64,000 nt of DNA, taken from Venturia oleaginea (Eukaryota > Ascomycota > Dothideomycetes > Venturiales > Venturiaceae). The stretch covers positions 614,215-678,214 of the forward strand of contig JABMLP010000025.1 in assembly GCA_013176395.1 (NCBI GenBank). Reading direction: 5' to 3'. Position 1 is the first letter of the stretch, and every line of letters begins with the position of its first letter. This document shows positions 33,895-44,474 of the stretch, one piece after another. A program made the position numbers and the translations under genes. Under the pieces are notes generated by a model, which saw nothing but the letters and a program-made list of their open reading frames with translations, had not been told where the DNA came from and did no database searches.

Positions 33895-35532
33895 TCACGA
33901 CCCAACAGTAACCAAATACCCCTTATTAATCGGTTTCCCGGTCTCATCCTTGCCGCCCCAGATGACGAGGTTGGCAGCTTCAACCTCTGTACCAGCACTA
34001 ACCGCAAAGCCCTCCACAACTTTGAAAGCATATTTTGAGCTCTCCTCTTCCTTGACCACATTTTCGTAAATATCGAGATATTGAACCGAGACATCAATGA
34101 CGGTCTTCGGATCGCTAGATTGTTCAGGGAAATCGACACCTGCCATTCTGGTATTGCCACTCTGCGTAACATCGACAGCGCTCAACGTCTTCGCTCCAGC
34201 GGAGATGGTAAGAAGCAATTTCTTGCCAGTTCCAGAATCGACTTGTCGAATGACTGATGCGTTGACGGGAGCTGTGAGAGGTGCGGTTGTCCATTCTCTG
34301 AGAAGAGCGGGAAGCGCGACTTTGTAGAAAGCCTCGCCTCGTTCTTTGACCTTGAGAAGGCCACCAACCTCCAGGAAGTCGACTCTGGGTGTTTTGCTTT
34401 TCTCGATCTCGCCACCAACGCGGTATAGGACGTCATCGGCTAAGACGAAGCTGGCGCCGAGTCTGGCTGGGGAAGGAGCGGGAGGAAGTGGGTACCATAC
34501 TCGAGCTGTGATATCGAAGCCCCACACGTCGTTTAGAATGGTCTCTCCGTCCATAGACTTGCCGCCATAGATGAACATTGTGCCCCATGAGTCTGATGGT
34601 GGTGGAACAGGGACAGTCTTGCTGGCATCAATCTCCTGCTTTTGAAGATCAACGGTATTTTCTGACGGGTTCGCTGGGCCAGGCTCGTCCGAGGAGACGG
34701 CAGAGTGCATGTATCGTGAGGGTGGGAATGGCGCATCAGCCTTGGGGTCGTGGAAAGACCATTTTGCAGAGATGACGTCGTAAACCCAGACGCGTCCTAC
34801 TTCTTCTGGCGATTTTGATGCTGTTTGTCCGCCAAAGATGTAGATCTCATTCTCTACAACGACTGCTGTATGTCCTCTCCTCGGTGCTGGTACTGGACCA
34901 TCTTTGATCTGTGGTCGCGCAGAGATGCTCTTGTAATCGGCCTCGAGTACAGAGGAAGAAGGCAGAATAACTAGATGCATGTCATTGTTCGCGAGCTGAC
35001 CAGATGGCAAGTCGCCTCCAAAGATGTACGCGCGCCCATTGATGACGGAAATGGAGTGGTTTGAACGTGACAAGGTGACTCCAGCAATCTCTCTAAACGA
35101 AGCTTTGATAGTGTGTTCCGGGTTGTAGTAGCTTTTGGTGTATGAAGAGGCCCATTGCGACCATGAGCCCTTTTTCTTAGCAGCACCCTCCTCTTTCGCA
35201 GCGTCGCCCTCTTTCGCAACAAAACCTGTATTCTGCAGCTTTTCCCATGCGTTCTGTGAAAGCGTGCCAGAGCGTTTCAGAAGCCCTTGTCGTGCGCTTC
35301 CTAGCACGGTGCCGCTCTTCTGTAGACTCTCCCACGCGTTCGTTCGCGCATTTTGTATCATGGTTCCGCTTCTCTTGAGTCCAAAGCTCGCATTCTCCGA
35401 AAGAGTGGCTGTCGACTTCGTGATGCCTTCTCTTGCGTCTCCTAGGATGGTCCCGGTTCGTTTCAGAGCTCCGGCATAGAAGGTATCCTCCGTCTCCAGC
35501 GGGGATTGGGTCGTCATGGTGTTTGCGTTCAT
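33895..35532 (-). CDS. Kelch-repeat protein with N-terminal amphipathic repeats, 545 aa, single exon
   Basis: Likely a beta-propeller adaptor or cortical protein. Residues 1-110 contain four copies of a roughly 22-residue repeat built on LKRSGTxxQNAxxxAWExLQ (variants ALKRTGTILGDAREGI, FGLKRSGTMIQNAR, LQKSGTVLGSARQG, LKRSGTLSQNAWEKL). A short Ala/Lys/Glu linker follows. From about residue 150 the kelch blades appear: LSRSNHSISVINGRAYIFGG, RRGHTAVVVENEIYIFGG, SRYMHSAV, GTMFIYGGKSMDGETILNDV and ARLGASFVLADDVLYRVGG, and the protein closes with LVIWGGKD. No signal peptide or membrane segment. Function unknown; the N-terminal repeats might bind membranes or form a helical scaffold (inference). No intron is needed. 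Confidence 0.85.
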   Translation of the reverse strand: MNANTMTTQSPLETEDTFYAGALKRTGTILGDAREGITKSTATLSENASFGLKRSGTMIQNARTNAWESLQKSGTVLGSARQGLLKRSGTLSQNAWEKLQNTGFVAKEGDAAKEEGAAKKKGSWSQWASSYTKSYYNPEHTIKASFREIAGVTLSRSNHSISVINGRAYIFGGDLPSGQLANNDMHLVILPSSSVLEADYKSISARPQIKDGPVPAPRRGHTAVVVENEIYIFGGQTASKSPEEVGRVWVYDVISAKWSFHDPKADAPFPPSRYMHSAVSSDEPGPANPSENTVDLQKQEIDASKTVPVPPPSDSWGTMFIYGGKSMDGETILNDVWGFDITARVWYPLPPAPSPARLGASFVLADDVLYRVGGEIEKSKTPRVDFLEVGGLLKVKERGEAFYKVALPALLREWTTAPLTAPVNASVIRQVDSGTGKKLLLTISAGAKTLSAVDVTQSGNTRMAGVDFPEQSSDPKTVIDVSVQYLDIYENVVKEEESSKYAFKVVEGFAVSAGTEVEAANLVIWGGKDETGKPINKGYLVTVGS

Positions 35533-35551
35533 ATGTAATGGGCAGTGGTTT

Positions 35552-35596
35552 CGAGCTGTTATACGTCGAGCTGTTATACGTCGAGCTGTTATACGT
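35552..35596. repeat. 15-bp tandem repeat, three perfect copies
   Basis: Three exact head-to-tail copies of CGAGCTGTTATACGT, starting 20 bases before the kelch gene's ATG, so inside its 5' leader or core promoter. Confidence 0.9.
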
Positions 35597-36892
35597 CAAT
35601 TCGGGGGAACCGAAGCTTAGGCAGCCAGAGTGAAGCTTACTTGAGGTGCAGCAAATGCTGACGAGCTCATTCGCAGTCTGGGCCTCTAATGGGTTGATTG
35701 GTAGGGGCTTCCACGGCTGAGAAACGAAGTCTTCAATTGATTCAAGAGTATATACGGTGTTTGCATGTGTCTCCCTTCTGCTTACGCCAGTGGTGAAGAC
35801 CGGGTGCGGCTGAAACGCGTACGCGGGGACTGATGATTGCCGCTTGCGGTAAAATAGGAAATAGACACCTGCAAGTCCTAGGTAATAGTCATAGTCCTCC
35901 ATGGACTTATTCACCTGCACCAGAAGCAAATCTACTTGGAATTCTCGACGACGACGACGACGACGTCTTCTACACCAGAACATTGCAACAACGGAGCTTT
36001 TAGTCAGCTTGATCGAGAAGAGCTAAACAGTCCACTGTGGAACTCCCGGCAGCCATCACATCTTTCTCCACCGCCAGTCTTCTCACCACATACAAAGTCG
36101 TCTTATCATTCTCGTTGGGCATTTCTAGTGTAAGAATACCATGGCTGCAAGTACGGGGCCTCTCAGCCCTGTCACAAGCAGAATCGGATACATCATATTG
36201 TCACTCACCACCAATGCAGACTTGACTGATTTTCAAATGCTTCTAAGACTTCGCCCGTGCAGGTCCGTCAGATGAACAAATCCGAATGAGCCAAAAGGTG
36301 TGTCAACGACGTTTCGCGAAGCAAGGGATGATCGTTTACACATTGTTACCGGCACGACACTCATACTATGTAAGTCATGAGCAGACTATCGCCAAGCAGA
36401 GAAGCGCTATACAAGGCATCATACTTCTCGCGTCCAGGGAGGCGAGGCTCACACGACATGAAATTGTATCCACCTGCACCACACCTGGCGAATGGGCCGC
36501 AAGGAGTTCTCACCGTTGTTCCTCAAAGTCTGACCTATCTCTTGGGTGTCCTTGTTGTGCTTTGCGAGACAACAGGGACGAATTCAAAAACGACGAGTGT
36601 AGAAAAGGCCTTGCGAATTTCTGCCCAAGTGTCCACGTCTTTTCTGCAACTGCAGTTTCCGTCAGCCCAATGGAGCTGTGGAGCCTTCTCCCGTCAGATT
36701 ATACTCATCAAAGCACAGCGAATCACAAATGGATGGGGAGAATTTTCCGATGCACAATAGCAAGGAGATTGACTTTTCTTTGTTTCACAGAAGGTTAGCG
36801 AGGTCAAGACGGCGGTAACCATTGCTACCCACTTCCAGATGACCGATTCTTAATCGTCCCAAATATACATCATGTCCTTCAAATTTTCAGCC

Positions 36893-36898
36893 TATAAA
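36893..36898 (+). promoter_or_regulatory. TATA-like box of the methyltransferase gene
   Basis: TATAAA within CCTATAAAGG, about 54 bases upstream of the ATG at 36952. Position fits a fungal core promoter with a short leader. Confidence 0.4.
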
Positions 36899-36951
36899 GG
36901 CGAACTGCCTCTCTATTTCGCCTCAGTCAACATCACCTTCATCCAGCTGCC

Positions 36952-37886
36952 ATGGCTCTAGCACCCTCACAAAGATCAACGACACCCACAACGCCCTTCG
37001 AACAAGCCTGTTTAGAATGGCAACACCAAGTAATGGTCCGGCTCACGAACGGCGCCTTCCTCCCAGTATCAATACAACAATACCTCACCACAATCGCCAG
37101 TCCACGCATCGCAGACGTGGGCACCGGCAGCGGCATCTGGCTCAAAGACCTAGCAAGCTATCTTCCCACCACTTCAAAGCTAACCGGTTTCGACATCAAC
37201 ACTTCAGGATTTTCTCCTCCCGAATCGATGCGTAGGAATATTACGCTACGCCACGGCAATATCCACGAACCATTTCCCGACGAACTTCTCGGTACATTCG
37301 ACTTGGTCCACGTCCGCTTTTTAATTTTCAATATAAAAGCATCAGAATGGATTCCAGCAGCTCGAAATCTCAAAACCCTGTTAAAACCAGGTGGATACCT
37401 CCTACGGGAAGAGGCAGGATATCCAAGTTGGATTACCATACCACCAAGTAGGGCATGGTATGAATTGCTAGATTGTGCTATGTCTTACGCCAAATCGTGT
37501 GATTTGGATGTTACGTACGTGCCCTCTTCACATCCTCATCTTTCTCACCAACCTCCCTCCTTCCTCTCCTCGCTCCCTCACCTCCCATCTAACGCAATCC
37601 CTCCAGCGCCCCAATCTCCCTTCTCGCCCACATCCAACGCGCATCCTTTACATCCTGCAACGAAAAAAACTTCCACACTATCAGCGTCCCCTCCCTCAAC
37701 TCCGCCATGCGTGCAGCCTTTACGAGAGGCTGGGCGGAAATGGCCCATGGTATAGTGAGTCGGGGTGGTGTGGAGGGATTAGTAACCAATGAGCATGCGA
37801 GGGAGTTGCTGGAGGATTTGGAGAGGGACTTTGAGGAGGGCGTGCAAGCGGCTATGGAGTTGAAGTGGGCTTGGGGGAGAAGGTGA
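36952..37886 (+). CDS. Class I SAM-dependent methyltransferase, 2 exons, 280 aa
   Basis: Transfers a methyl group from S-adenosylmethionine to an unknown small molecule. Predicted join(36952..37514, 37607..37886). The SAM site is explicit: motif I RIADVGTGSGIWLKDLA (residues 52-68), acidic strand LTGFDINTSGF, motif II-like GTFDLVHVRFLIF, and LLKPGGYLLREEAGYP. The intron (37515-37606, 92 nt) is pyrimidine-rich; removing it changes frame to one that reads to 37886, ending ELKWAWGRR. Fungal enzymes of this length with a QQYLT lead-in are often in secondary metabolism, but no cluster is visible here. The gene is convergent with the F-box gene downstream. Confidence 0.85.
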
Positions 37887-38143
37887 TGTGCATGAAAGGG
37901 AGGGTGTGGGACAGTAATGGATTGAGTGGACTCGAAGCACGCTGTACTTGTCGAGGCCTGGGCGAGGAAGTCATCAGACTTGAGAGATCTGAACATGGCT
38001 ATAAAGGCGAGTGAAGAATAGTTGGGCTGGATGCGTATCAGGTAGTAACAAGGCGGTCGTAGAAGAAAGGACTTGTTGTTGGCGCGGACTTTTCAAGGGA
38101 TGATAATTTCAAAGACTGGTATCAACTGCAGATCTCACAACCC

Positions 38144-40075
38144 CTACACATCGAGCTTTCTCATCATCGAAGGCAGCAGATCCTCGAAGTCAGCCCATCT
38201 TTTGTTCTGCCATAATATCTCATTCGTCTCGTCGAATCCGCGATCAAACACTTGCCGCCCAATGTAAACCATTTCGAGCCTCTCAAAAGCCGAAAAATAT
38301 GCCTGTGCCTCTTGCTCCACTTTCTCGTCCCTCATTCGTTGTAGCAGTCTCGAAAGTGAGGAACGTTCGATGCCCGAGCCGCTGACACTGAACGGTCGAC
38401 GCGAAGTATCTGCAAAGTCCCAGCCTATGCCCTCATCAGACGCCTCAATCTCGACAGAGTGATCATCCTGCTCTTGGTTTTGTTCTGGCTGATTTGCTGC
38501 GTCTTCTCCATGAATTGGTGCAAGCATTGTGTCGTGGGTAACTGCTGCTATGATGGCGTCCAGATCAGCATTGGGGTTATCGTCGAAGTTCATGGAAGAA
38601 GTGTCACCATCTGAGTCAAGGGAGGACTCATCGTCATCGTCCTCGGAAGATGATACAGATGCTGTCGTTCTGATATCTCGGGAAAACAGCAGCGTTTTGA
38701 GTTTTGTTAAGGGCGATAGATGCCGACGAATGGCTTCATGGGCCACGAGCCATTGGAAGGAGTACTCTTGATCACCTGCGCTGAGGTGGAGAAGTTCCAA
38801 CGTGCGGATCTTGCCGACCAGTTCGAGAGACGACTCCTCGAGTACTTCGCTTGCACCTACCAAAAACAACGAGGTTAGATCTTTGAAATGTGAGCCAAGC
38901 AAAGGTAATAGGTTTGTGTCCAGCGTGTGAGACGTAAGAGGTTTTCTGAGGTAAAGCTCTTTGATATGGGTGTTAGTTTGAAGGAAAGACAAAAGATGCT
39001 CATCTGCTTCCGCGGGCTGAGGAAGCCAGGTAAGGCTTTCGAGTGAGCTGAGCGTACCCATTCGTGAAAGGTACTGTCCAACGCAGGTCTTTTGAACACC
39101 AAGCCACCGTAATCGTGACTCTGGACCAATCAGCGATTCGTACACCGAGTCGTGTGCAAATCCCAGTCCTGCAAGATGAAGTCTTCTCAGGCTGGGGAAC
39201 GGTGAGCCTTGTACTGCAGATGCTAGCATCTTGCTGTAGCCATGTCCTGTGGTCCAGGTGAGAGCCTCCAGATGCGGTGCCGACGGCCGAATCATGGTTT
39301 TCCATACTGCTTCCGTCTGGTTGCCAAGTGAATCAAACGAAAGCTCGGCCATGCCGAGATGTAGAGTCCGTAGAGGCCATACAGCAGTACAAGCATGTAT
39401 GTTAATGTTAGCATCACCCCCAATCTCTCTCAAAGTCAAATGCTGAGCCCGCGACTCAAAGAGCGCCTGGTATATCGCATCATCAAAGGTTAATCGATCT
39501 GTCCATATGATAGTGTCGAGATTGGGTAGCGAGTTTGCTAGAACAAGTTGAATGGTACGGATGTAGCGCTGGTATCTTTCCCTCATCTCCGTCAACTTCT
39601 CCTTGCTGATCTCTCTCGGCTCCCATATTGATATTTTATGATATTGTTGCATATATTCCTTCGCAGAACGAATGGAAATTTGTCGTACGGCCAGACCTAT
39701 GGAAGGCAAGCGTGCACGTAGAGTAGTCGGCCCCTGAGTCCAATCTGGCTCAGCGAGAAGACTGTGTGCAAGAGACCATGAGTTTGGGGAGTAGTCCAAT
39801 GTCACATTGGCGAATTGGCGACCTCTCGCCAGGCGACAGCAATCTCGACTCGATAGCGCAAAGGATGGAAGTGAAGGGTAGGGAACGTAATGAAATATCT
39901 CATCCAAGATATCAAAAGGTAGTGTCAATAATGGAGGCGGCGATGTGAGGGGGGTTCCAGCAATAAGACGTTCAAATGATAGTGGTTTCGCAATGGTCTG
40001 AGAGGGCTCGGAAGACGTCTGTTCAAGGAGAAGAAGGATGTTGTTGTCATCATGGCTGGCAGTTCCAGGCTGCAT
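38144..40075 (-). CDS. F-box protein with LRR-like body, 643 aa, single exon
   Basis: Probable substrate receptor of an SCF ubiquitin ligase. The F-box is at about residues 50-85 (LLTLPFDILDEIFHYVPYPS, then FALSSRDCCRLAR). The remainder has the irregular leucine-rich pattern of fungal F-box/LRR proteins (LRTLHLGMAELSF, LRRLHLAGLGFAHD, IRTLELLHLSAGD). An acidic insert (SSSEDDDDESSLDSDGD) lies around residue 480-500. The first in-frame codon of the open frame is TTG at 40099; the ATG at 40075 (MQPGTASHDD) is used. Its start lies about 250 bases from the divergent F-box gene on the plus strand. Target unknown. Confidence 0.82.
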   Translation of the reverse strand: MQPGTASHDDNNILLLLEQTSSEPSQTIAKPLSFERLIAGTPLTSPPPLLTLPFDILDEIFHYVPYPSLPSFALSSRDCCRLARGRQFANVTLDYSPNSWSLAHSLLAEPDWTQGPTTLRARLPSIGLAVRQISIRSAKEYMQQYHKISIWEPREISKEKLTEMRERYQRYIRTIQLVLANSLPNLDTIIWTDRLTFDDAIYQALFESRAQHLTLREIGGDANINIHACTAVWPLRTLHLGMAELSFDSLGNQTEAVWKTMIRPSAPHLEALTWTTGHGYSKMLASAVQGSPFPSLRRLHLAGLGFAHDSVYESLIGPESRLRWLGVQKTCVGQYLSRMGTLSSLESLTWLPQPAEADEHLLSFLQTNTHIKELYLRKPLTSHTLDTNLLPLLGSHFKDLTSLFLVGASEVLEESSLELVGKIRTLELLHLSAGDQEYSFQWLVAHEAIRRHLSPLTKLKTLLFSRDIRTTASVSSSEDDDDESSLDSDGDTSSMNFDDNPNADLDAIIAAVTHDTMLAPIHGEDAANQPEQNQEQDDHSVEIEASDEGIGWDFADTSRRPFSVSGSGIERSSLSRLLQRMRDEKVEQEAQAYFSAFERLEMVYIGRQVFDRGFDETNEILWQNKRWADFEDLLPSMMRKLDV

Positions 40076-40328
40076 GATGGTGACAGATGAAATGGGCAAT
40101 ATTCAAAAACTTCTGTGGTTGATGTTGTTGGATTCTCCATGGCTCCGAGAGTCGATAGATTTCAATCACGAGCGGGTGAAAACGTTTGAACCACAAGTGC
40201 ATCTCACCTTCACCGGCGAGGGCTGCCATGGCATCTCACCGAGCCCTGCTTCTTTCACCACCACAACTCCATCATCGTTGACTCTCTGTCTGAAGCATAT
40301 CATTCATCTGAAGCTTCCGTCCTATCCC

Positions 40329-42361
40329 ATGAAAAACTGCCTTCAGATGCCCACGAAGACAGCGCCGCCGCCGCCCAAGATGCTGATCGATCTCCCCCCC
40401 GAAATCCTAGAGCACATCCTCCTCCGACTGGATGCTTCTAGCTTTTCCGTCGTTCTCATGACATGCAAGACAATCCGATCCCTCGTGCAATCTTCGTCGA
40501 AACTCATTCACAGCCAGCTCTTGCGGCTGCCGGGTCTTCGCGTGCTGCCTAAACATGGCCCCACGGAGCGAGAGGAGATGCTACACAAGTTTTGTGAAAG
40601 AGCCAAGCGACACGCGTACAACGGTGTAGATGTCTTCTGTGATGCGATAGTCTATTCGCCCTACGCACGGCAACGTCTATGGACCTACCCAAAACTCAGT
40701 TTGCTTGAATCGACTTCGAATGGGCTGTTTACTGCCGCAGTTGATTTGGATGCAAATATTCATGTCTACAAGATTGTTGAAGGACAAGTTCATCCACGAG
40801 GTATCCTTTGCGCCAGCTTGGTCGACTTGGACGTTGCGTGTCCGTCAAATCGAGGAAATATCCGCTACAGCATTGCTGCCTTGGCTTTCCAGAAATGCTA
40901 CTGTTCGACGGCCCAGCCTCCGCATATCGTTGCCCTTTATCGCTATCACATTACCTCAGCACCTCCGGGTAAGAACCAGACTTTCGTTCAAAATGCAGTG
41001 GAAACGGCCAAAAGGAGAATGAAATTAGTAGTCTGGAAGATATGTCAAGGAGAGCTCAAAATTAGTACCGTTCGAGATGTGGACCTCGGAGGCGTGGAAC
41101 CCAGAGGCGCCGACTTGAAGTCCAACTCTTGGGCTGATCAGCCTGTGTCCATCATTACGTCTGATCATGTATCGCATAGAGCGTCGCACAGAACCCAACT
41201 ACCGCCTATCTCTATGATCTTCCAATGCGGCAGTGGCCGTGACGTCGGATACCACATGCGTACATGCTATTACGACCGCGACTTTGGTAAGGCAGCTGAT
41301 ATGAACACTCCAGTGTACCTGCTCGTCATGAATCGATACTAATCATCAAGGAGTAGAAGCACATGTGCTGACAGGGGCCACAAAGCCTACAGACAGTGTC
41401 CCCAACGCTGATGTCTCCCAGCATCTCTCCTTCACAGAGCCAATTTACAAAGTACGAGGACGACTTGGCAAAGAGCTGCTCTTCTACACTGAAGATGTTG
41501 TTCCAAGCCATCGAATCGCAGACTGTACATCTAACACCAGAGGTGAAGACATAGTTGAAGCCATCCCACAAACAGTGAGCGGCGACATTCTGAATCCAGT
41601 CGTTGGCATCTATCGAGGAATCCCCATTGCTGCAAATCATCACCATCACTGCGGAAAATTTCGCGACGGTATCAAATACTGCATCAATTCAGTGAGTTCT
41701 TCATCAAGATCGCGTCTTTTCGAACACAAGAGTGCTAAACGTTGTCAAGCTCCTTCAGCTAGTTTTTCCACGGAATGGCACAAAAGGCGCTTATCTCTTA
41801 AAAGGTGTCGAAACCGTAGATCCTTGCCGTCACCGCGATTTGGACAATGAATTGCCTATGGAACATGTTTTCGTGGCAAAACTCATCGGTCTTGATACAC
41901 CGTCGACATCTCCACTGAAGCGAATCGTGGCGTTGTCCAAATGCAAACGACGGATCGCCGTTGCAGATTGGGATCTCGTGAAGCTATATGCTATCGAGCC
42001 CAATGCCTTTTTCTATAAAGGAGAAGGCTCTCTTGAACCTGGAGCCAGTTCCACTTGCGTAGCAAATAGCTACAAGGCATTCAAAGCAGAAGAGCCAGCG
42101 GACGATGATGAAGCTTATACTACTCGTACTGCACATGGTTATTATCACTCATACCTACGCATACAAGGACATCAAAAGCGACTTGTTGCCTTGGAGCCTA
42201 CTCAACTTCCCAGCCGAGGCGTGGTGTACTCAATGGAATTTCAAAGCGATAGCGAGCTGTGGGCTTCCACTGATACTGGTCTCGTCAAGTGGTACTGGGG
42301 CGAAGGAAGAACTGCTAACAGGGAGACACGATTTTGGGGATTAGCTAATGTTGGGATGTGA
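40329..42361 (+). CDS. F-box protein, 3 exons, about 636 aa
   Basis: Predicted join(40329..41286, 41351..41691, 41750..42361). The F-box is at the N-terminus (MLIDLPPEILEHILLRLDAS, then FSVVLMTCKTIRSLVQ, residues 18-54). The long remainder has a WD/propeller-like feel (LFTAAVDLDANIHVYKI, KRIAVADWDLVKLYAIEP, ELWASTDTGLVKWYWGEG), but no repeat is certain. Intron 1 uses a strong GTAAGG donor with TACTAAT branch. Without it the frame would end at 41342. Intron 2 uses GTGAGT and acceptor TCAAG after a GCTAAAC branch. ATGs at 40329, 40350 and 40380 are all in frame; the choice among them is not decided by sequence. Likely an SCF adaptor. Confidence 0.8.
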
Positions 42362-42738
42362 GTTTGACAGTGGTGGAGTACCTAGCTTTGTGGTGGGTTT
42401 GCATGGCAATGGTATCAAGGATGGCCTTTTCAAGGCCAGAAATCAACCAAAAAACCAAATTACGCCTGTTCGATGGAACCAGAATGACATGATCATTCCG
42501 ATGCCCTGACCGCCTATGCCCTGGCCGGCTTACCCGTACTTCAACTCATTGTGTGTCATTCATCTCTGATTCAAAGACGAGTCGAACATCGGCGCCTTGC
42601 TCTTACCCAGTTCATTTCCAACTGAACTACCGCAAGCGCTGCGGTTCTTTTGTTCGTCGGGCACCTTCTTCACTCAACTTTCTGCTCTTCACCAACATCA
42701 GCATCAACACCAACCTCTCGATCACTACAAAGACACAA
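42362..42738. other. Short intergenic region with a tRNA-like relic
   Basis: About 380 bp. Around 42570-42645, on the minus strand, A-box- and B-box-like sequences (TAGTTCAGTTGG and GTTCGACTC) occur at tRNA-like spacing. There is no acceptor-stem pairing and no proper anticodon arm, so no tRNA gene is called. Confidence 0.35.
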
Positions 42739-43250
42739 ATGGCCAACGTCCAAGATCAGGTCCCCACATTCACAATCCGCCACTCAGACAATGCCATTGA
42801 ACCTCAAACTCTTCCATCCGGTACCTCCCAATATACTATCAACTCAACAATAAGTGAGTCCTCCCTCACAGTACTCTCACATCACCTACCTCCTGTGTAC
42901 TGATCCCACCTCCACCTTCAGCTCAAGCAACTCAATACGACTACCCGCGCTCCGAACTCTCCATCCGCTTCTACGACGGCCGACGCCCCCACACCACCGT
43001 TGTCCTTGGCCACATGAATAAATCACTGCATTTACATGCTGTTGATGGCAAGGAGAAATATGTGAAGGCCATGGAGGTTATGGAGAAGACTGTCAAGTGT
43101 GGGTGGTATCGACAGGTTCAGGTTGTGAGGCTGGCCGGGGTTGGGGAAAGGTTGGTTAAGAAGTGGGTCAATTTGGTGGATGGGAGAGTGGAGGAGGTGA
43201 AGGGTGAGGAGTGGGGAAGGCCACCTGCTAGGGAAGGAATTGCTTGGTAG
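42739..43250 (+). CDS. Small hypothetical protein, 2 exons, 147 aa
   Basis: Predicted join(42739..42853, 42922..43250); the 68-nt intron has GTGAGT and TTCAG borders and restores frame over a Thr codon. The protein has an N-terminal polar segment (MANVQDQVPTFTIRHSDN), then a compact region with FYDGRRPHTTVVLGHMNKSL and a basic, amphipathic C-terminal half (YRQVQVVRLAGVGERLVKKW). No signal peptide, membrane helix or known motif. Start at ATG 42739; the open frame extends upstream without features. Function unknown. Confidence 0.6.
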
Positions 43251-43740
43251 TAGGATGACTCGTGGAAGGTTCATCGAGCGATTTATCAAAAGGCGGGACG
43301 ATAAGGCTGAGAGACGAAGCTGGCCGTTTTGGTGAGGTCCCACGTACCTACGAAGCCGGAGAGAAACTAGGTATACTCGACGAACTCTGATATGAAATGA
43401 AAATAGGGAAGTCAGACGATGAGATCGAAGTCTGCTTTCCAATTATATATTAATAGACCAGGGGACCTTGGCTGACCTTGAGACTAGAGGTTTAGAGCCC
43501 GTCACGAAGCATGGGCCATCACACTTCGAGCTTCAAACAAATTTCCAGCCAAACACCAACGTTCACCATCAACTGCAAGGCAATTGAAAGGAGTTGCTAC
43601 CATCTCGAGATGATGATGAAACCCAAAAATATCTGCATCCATCCCGACCAACTTACTGAGATGTTTCCGTCAACGTGGTCTTCACTCCCACTCCCACTCC
43701 CCCTTCCCCAACGTCCCTCTACAATCCTCTGTAACGGATC
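43251..43740. other. Intergenic, no gene seen
   Basis: About 490 bp between convergent genes. Only short frames without features. Confidence 0.45.
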
Positions 43741-44094
43741 CTAGAGGCCAGTGCAGAAGTAGTAGACGCGGATGTACAGGTTAGCCTTTCCGGGTGCGAC
43801 GACATATGGATGGTAGACCTTCTTGAAAAATGCAGGGGCAACATCATCGGGGCCGGCAACGGCGCAATAGTTGTATGTGAATTTGCCTTTACCCACTACG
43901 CAGGCTCTCAGTTGCCAATTTTTGAAGGAAGGCTGGTACTCTTGGTCGACTTTATCCTTAGTCATTGCAGTACAGGCCCAGTCCGCGTAGGAAGGGAGGA
44001 CGAAGAGTGCGAGAGCAGCCAGGATTGATATAAGGAGTTTCACTGTAGGTAACTTTGTTAGGGAAATTGATGGGGAGGGGTGGAAAGTTTTACT
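43741..44094 (-). CDS. Small secreted cysteine protein, 100 aa, start codon split by an intron
   Basis: A signal peptide MKLLISILAALALFVLPSYA is followed by an 80-residue mature protein with four cysteines (ADWACTAM, LRACVVG, YNYCAVA, YYFCTGL), which could form two disulfides. This is the profile of fungal small secreted proteins, sometimes effectors; no homologue is recognised. The open frame begins with GTG, not ATG. A 51-nt intron (44043-44093) with GTAAAA donor, CTAAC branch and CTACAG acceptor would join an A at 44094 to TG at 44042-44041, creating the ATG. No other in-frame ATG precedes the signal peptide. Predicted complement(43741..44042, 44094..44094). Confidence 0.65.
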   Translation of the reverse strand, partial: SKTFHPSPSISLTKLPTVKLLISILAALALFVLPSYADWACTAMTKDKVDQEYQPSFKNWQLRACVVGKGKFTYNYCAVAGPDDVAPAFFKKVYHPYVVAPGKANLYIRVYYFCTGL

Positions 44095-44474
44095 TTTTGG
44101 AGGTTGAGGTGGTGATTGGTGTTGGTTGGAATTGAGGACTTTGGGTTTCGGTATTGGATGGTATTGAGGACTTTTGGTTTTGGTTTTGGTTTTGGTTGGA
44201 TTTTATGGGCTTGAAGTTAAGGCGCTGTCTATGATATATATGGCTTAAGTCTATAGCTGCACATGCACGACTAAGTATAGCAGTATATTATAGTACTAGT
44301 ATATTAATCAATCCGGTCGGTATAAACTACACCCACATGCCATGGTATCCGAGGTAATGAATATGCGTAGATCCGGACAAATTAGCCCCGTCTTCTACGT
44401 ATCATTAGCGAGAATAAGTAGGTAAGTAAAACTCGCTGTAGAAAAGTAAATGCACTCTATAGAGTATGTGTAAG
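44095..44474. other. Promoter of the secreted-protein gene; boundary of the retroelement block
   Basis: About 380 bp. A run of GGTTTT units (about 44172-44198) and nearby GGTTGG variants lie upstream of the secreted-protein gene. A+T-rich sequence then leads to the first LTR; the last bases GTGTAAG are the left flank of element A1. Confidence 0.5.

Larger units (their letters stand above)
35533..36951. other. Intergenic between divergent genes
   Basis: About 1.4 kb, with the 15-bp tandem triplet just upstream of the kelch start and a (GAC)n microsatellite at about 35946-35967. Open frames at 36286-36798 lack features. It contains the promoters of the kelch and methyltransferase genes. Confidence 0.45.

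Noticed and set aside
35177..35983. 268-codon minus-strand frame with an arginine run
   Set aside because: Shadow of the kelch gene in another frame; the arginine run is the GAC microsatellite read on the other strand.
42570..42645. tRNA-like sequence on the minus strand (TAGTTCAGTTGG and GTTCGACTC boxes)
   Set aside because: Acceptor ends do not pair, the D-loop has an inserted block and no anticodon arm can be drawn; at best a tRNA relic.
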